NCBI GenBank assembly: GCA_965198485.1
Contig: CBDAPQ010000007.1
Location: 62,001 to 126,000 of the forward strand
Direction of reading: 5' to 3'
Source: RH-AL1 sp965198485
Lineage (GTDB): Bacteria; Pseudomonadota; Alphaproteobacteria; Rhizobiales; Beijerinckiaceae
Length of the DNA stretch: 64,000 nt
Shown here: positions 61,684 to 64,000 of the stretch, one piece after another
How the letters are laid out: the number at the start of each line of letters is the position of its first letter
Position numbering within the stretch: the stretch's first letter is position 1
The notes under the pieces: generated by a model
Databases searched by the model: none
The model's input: the letters and a program-made list of their open reading frames with translations, nothing else
What the model was told of the DNA's origin: nothing
Program-made: the position numbers and the translations under genes

Positions 61684-62373
61684 CTACAGCTTGGGCACGC
61701 CGAGGTGCCAGCGGCGGATCTCGCTGCGCGTCAGGATCTTGAGCTGGCTGGAGGGCACGGTCTCGGCGGCGGCGATCAGGCCGGGGCTGACGCCCATCTC
61801 GCTCGAATAATCCTCGAGGAACGAGCGCATGTTGCCGTTGTCGAAGCGGCGGTGGCGCAGGATCGTCGTGCCCGAGGCATCCATGCTGTCCTCGTAGACG
61901 AACATGCGGTGGATGCCGATTTGGCTTCTCGCGGGGATCACGCGCTTTCTGGCGCCCATCAAGGCGTAGACGCAGGCCGAGAAGCACTGCGCGTTGGTCA
62001 TGATCGTGCCGCCCTGGCCGTCGGGATAGACCCGCGCCACCACCGCCGCCGCGCCGATCTTGCGCAGCAGCGTGCCAAACTCCATCGAGGCGACCACTCG
62101 GCCGCCCGGGGAATCAAGGAAGACGACGGCGTGAAGGTCGCCGCGGCTGTGGCTCTCGATGAAGTCGAGGAAACGTCCCGGTGTCGCCTGCGTGATCTGC
62201 CCTGTCGCGGCGATCACGATCGGGCAATCGGAACCGCAGGTCTGCGCCTCGCCCAGTCGCACGGCATGAAACGTCATCTCGCCTTCGGCACGGGCAGGGT
62301 TTGAGGCGAACAGCGCGGCGGCGCAGGACGCGGCGAGCAGGGCGAAGACGGGCAGGCGACAATGGCGACGCAT
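61684..62373 (-). CDS. Exported ClpP/crotonase-like protein (COG3904-like)
   Basis: This 229-residue precursor has a signal peptide (MRRHCRLPVFALLAASCAAALF...ARA). The mature domain shows VVFLDSPGGRVVASMEFG and NAQCFSACVYALMGARKRVI, with a SxxGG turn and Ser/Cys nucleophile-elbow arrangement as in periplasmic ClpP-fold proteins. RSQIGIHRMF provides a likely catalytic His. Two cysteines near the N-terminus (QTCGSDCPIV) may form a disulfide. Function is unproven; proteolysis is possible. Confidence 0.75.
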   Translation of the reverse strand: MRRHCRLPVFALLAASCAAALFASNPARAEGEMTFHAVRLGEAQTCGSDCPIVIAATGQITQATPGRFLDFIESHSRGDLHAVVFLDSPGGRVVASMEFGTLLRKIGAAAVVARVYPDGQGGTIMTNAQCFSACVYALMGARKRVIPARSQIGIHRMFVYEDSMDASGTTILRHRRFDNGNMRSFLEDYSSEMGVSPGLIAAAETVPSSQLKILTRSEIRRWHLGVPKL

Positions 62374-62517
62374 GGGGGCTGTCCCGACGGAGAGGCTGCT
62401 GACGAGGATAGACCCCGTCGCCGTCGACGCAAGCGTCGCCGCGCCCGGCGCCTCGGTAACCCTTCGTTCACCATGCTTGCTCAGTCTCGCGTGACCGCTT
62501 CACGAAAAGGTGCGCCC

Positions 62518-62784
62518 TTGCGTCAGCTCTCGATCATTCTGGTTCTCTGCGCCTTGGCCGTGCCGGCTGCGGCGGCGGATCTCGCCGTGCGCGATCCGCT
62601 CGAGCCGGCGCCGCTCGTCGCGCGGCCGGTCGTGGTGCCGCCGCAGACGGTGCTGGGCCTCAACCTCGTGCCGGTTCCGGGGCTGCGCGTCGGCGGCGCC
62701 TTCGTCTACGCACCCGGCCTCAACGGCCCCGACGGACCGCCGGCCTATCCGCTGCTCCCTTTCGCGTTCGGCTACGGCTACTGA
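62518..62784 (+). CDS. Small exported hypothetical protein
   Basis: The preferred start is the TTG after AAAAGGTGCGCCC, giving RQLSIILVLCALAVPAAAA as a clean signal peptide and an 88-residue precursor. An ATG at 62473 would add 15 basic residues. The mature chain is Pro/Val/Gly-rich (ARPVVVPPQTVLGLNLVPVP) and ends FAFGYGY, with no cysteines. It heads a run of three small secreted genes. I do not recognise the family. Confidence 0.6.
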   Translation: MRQLSIILVLCALAVPAAAADLAVRDPLEPAPLVARPVVVPPQTVLGLNLVPVPGLRVGGAFVYAPGLNGPDGPPAYPLLPFAFGYGY

Positions 62785-62851
62785 ACAGGCGCTTCAGCCC
62801 TCGTTCAGCCGCACGGCTCCACTCTTTTTCGATCGGAGAGGGAGCCAATCC

Positions 62852-63178
62852 ATGCGTCGTTTTCTGCCTACGCTCGTCCTGCCTGCGATCGCCCTGCCCA
62901 CGCTCGTCACGGCCGGCTTCGGCCTGGCGCTCGTCGCCGGCCCCGCCTCGGCCGCCGATTTCGATTACGGCTACGCGCCGCCACCGCCCGAGCCCGTCGA
63001 GCGCGTCTACGAACGTCCGGTCGTGGTGGAACGCCCCATTGTGGTCGAGCGTCCCGTCGTCGTGGCGCGGCCGTTCTACCGTCCATTCTATCGGCCCTAC
63101 GGCTACTATCGGCCCTACCGCGGCTTCTATCGGCCGCGTTTCGCCTACGGTCCGCGCCCTTATGGATGGTACCGCTGA
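62852..63178 (+). CDS. Small exported Tyr/Arg/Pro-repeat protein
   Basis: This 108-residue precursor has a long signal peptide (MRRFLPTLVLPAIALPTLVT...ASA). The mature chain is built of repeats: VERPVVV-like units (VVVERPIVVERPVVV) and YRP units (FYRPFYRPYGYYRPYRGFYR). A GAGAGGGAGCC ribosome-binding site precedes the ATG. Such Tyr/Arg/Pro tails are frequent in Hyphomicrobiales secreted proteins of unknown function and are probably disordered. Confidence 0.65.
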   Translation: MRRFLPTLVLPAIALPTLVTAGFGLALVAGPASAADFDYGYAPPPPEPVERVYERPVVVERPIVVERPVVVARPFYRPFYRPYGYYRPYRGFYRPRFAYGPRPYGWYR

Positions 63179-63203
63179 GCCGATCCCGAGCAAGGTGACC
63201 ATC

Positions 63204-63572
63204 ATGACGAATCCCGCGGCTGCTGCTCGGGCGCCGGCCCTGCTCCTCCTGCTCGCGGCCGGCGCGCCCGCCTCGGCGGCTCCGGTGTCCGGCTTTGCCG
63301 GTGCAGCCCTCGTGGTGCCGGTCCGCCAGGCCTGCGACGCCTACGGCCGCTGCTACGAGACCGGCGATCCGGGCTACCGCGACGACGACGCACCGCCGCC
63401 GCGGCGACGCTTCGACCGCGACGACGACGCGAGACCGCCGCCGCCTCGGCGTCGCTACGACCCGGGCGACGACGACCGCTCGCCGCCGCCGCGCCGTTAC
63501 GATCCGGGCGACGACGACCGCCCACCACCGCCGCCGCGCCGCCGCTACAGCCCGGACGACGACGACAGGTGA
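63204..63572 (+). CDS. Small exported Arg/Asp/Pro-repeat protein
   Basis: This 122-residue precursor has signal peptide MTNPAAAARAPALLLLLAAG...ASA. A short mature domain with two cysteines (VRQACDAYGRCYETGDPGYR) is followed by four charged repeats of the type PPPRRRYDPGDDD. The low-complexity tail alternates acidic, basic and Pro blocks, so net charge nearly cancels. It lies 25 bases after the Tyr/Arg/Pro protein and is probably co-transcribed. Function unknown. Confidence 0.6.
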   Translation: MTNPAAAARAPALLLLLAAGAPASAAPVSGFAGAALVVPVRQACDAYGRCYETGDPGYRDDDAPPPRRRFDRDDDARPPPPRRRYDPGDDDRSPPPRRYDPGDDDRPPPPPRRRYSPDDDDR

Positions 63573-63669
63573 CCGCTGCGGCTTGCCGCTCCAACGCAAA
63601 ACGGCCATGGTGCCGGGCAACAAGCGAGGGCTTCGAACCCTCGCGCCAGCCCAAGGACCGCGTGCGCCC

Positions 63670-64000
63670 ATGCCGTTGAAGCTTTTATCAGCGTCGAGCG
63701 CGAGCCTCGCCGCGTTCGTCCTCCTGGTCGCGGCACCGGCCGCTCAGGCCAAGGAATCCTTCAACTTCTCGACCCCGTTCGAGGTGTCGGACAACCCGGC
63801 CGGCAACTACCTGTCTGCGCTGATCGCCGGGGCCGACCACGACACCATTGCCGCCGCCACCTTCTTTCGCGAGGCGCTGCGCTTCGATCCCAAGAACCCG
63901 CAACTGATCGAGCGTGCCTTCGTCGCGGCGCTCTCCAACGGCAACATGCTCGACGCCTTCACCTTGGCCGATCGGCTCGTGGCGCGCGATCCCAACAACG
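63670..64000 (+). CDS. TPR protein, start only (cut by window edge)
   Basis: The frame starts MPLKLLSASSSLAAFVLLVA with a signal peptide ending AAQA, then FNFSTPFEVSDNPAGNYLSA. A TPR begins at ATFFREALRFDPKNPQLIER, followed by AFVAALSNGNMLDAFTLADR. It runs off the right edge after about 110 codons. The layout is that of long exported TPR proteins of alphaproteobacteria, with an outer membrane or periplasmic scaffold role likely. Confidence 0.8.
   Translation, partial: MPLKLLSASSASLAAFVLLVAAPAAQAKESFNFSTPFEVSDNPAGNYLSALIAGADHDTIAAATFFREALRFDPKNPQLIERAFVAALSNGNMLDAFTLADRLVARDPNN

Noticed and set aside
63624..63644. Hairpin GCGAGGG-CTTCGAA-CCCTCGC resembling a tRNA T-arm on the minus strand.
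   Set aside because: No acceptor, D-arm or anticodon arm can be folded around it, so it is not a tRNA gene.

Overview
The window is GC-rich chromosomal DNA from an alphaproteobacterium, most likely a member of the Hyphomicrobiales (Rhizobiales) with one-carbon metabolism. The evidence is the alphaproteobacterial gene pairs (mic60-hemY, hisC-tyrA, pyrH-frr-uppS-cdsA-dxr-rseP-bamA), the Omp25/Omp31-type porins, an alternative complex III respiratory operon, a serine-cycle-type serine-glyoxylate aminotransferase, a PQQ precursor peptide, and formate-related genes. Species cannot be assigned from sequence alone.

Left part (1-13.5 kb): the start of parC runs off the left edge. Beside it lies a scar with the tail of a phage terminase gene and a many-times frameshifted YcxB-like gene. 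Then come small secreted proteins, the betaine-lipid pair btaA-btaB with a Pho-box-like direct repeat in front, a minus-strand run (bluB, DUF427, LOV histidine kinase, formate/nitrite-type channel, fdhD), an orphan ccmB, and a membrane glycosyltransferase.

Middle (13.5-31.7 kb): serine-glyoxylate aminotransferase, then the envelope/isoprenoid block pyrH-frr-uppS-cdsA-dxr-rseP-bamA-lpxD-fabZ. The lpxD product is short and lacks the usual catalytic region, and the expected lpxA-lpxI-lpxB are replaced by a quinone oxidoreductase gene. Three Omp25/31-type genes follow; two have identical mature parts over 773 bp but different signal peptides. rimO sits among them. A 298-bp tandem duplication of a small secreted cysteine protein gene lies beside the next operon.

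Respiratory operon (31.8-43.5 kb): actABCDEF (alternative complex III, a quinol:cytochrome c oxidoreductase), a small membrane protein, then coxB-coxA-coxC-coxD (caa3-type oxidase). Most junctions overlap by four bases, so these eleven genes probably form one transcript that carries electrons from quinol to oxygen.

Right part (43.5-64 kb): oxyR and, divergent from it, an unusual pqqA encoding two complete PqqA cores in one 55-residue peptide. Next are cutA, a cyclase-family gene, mmcB, panD, gyrA, a dead vapBC toxin-antitoxin locus, an SDR, tyrA-hisC, tRNA-Thr(CGT), mic60-hemY, a beta-carbonic anhydrase, an orphan sensor kinase, a dead SDR, thiO-thiS, a ClpP-like periplasmic protein, three small secreted low-complexity proteins, and the start of a TPR protein cut by the right edge.

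The observations most worth follow-up are the double-core PqqA, the degenerate LpxD in a broken lipid A gene block, and the gene-converted porin twins. The light-sensing (LOV) kinase in an apparent operon with the formate channel and fdhD comes next.
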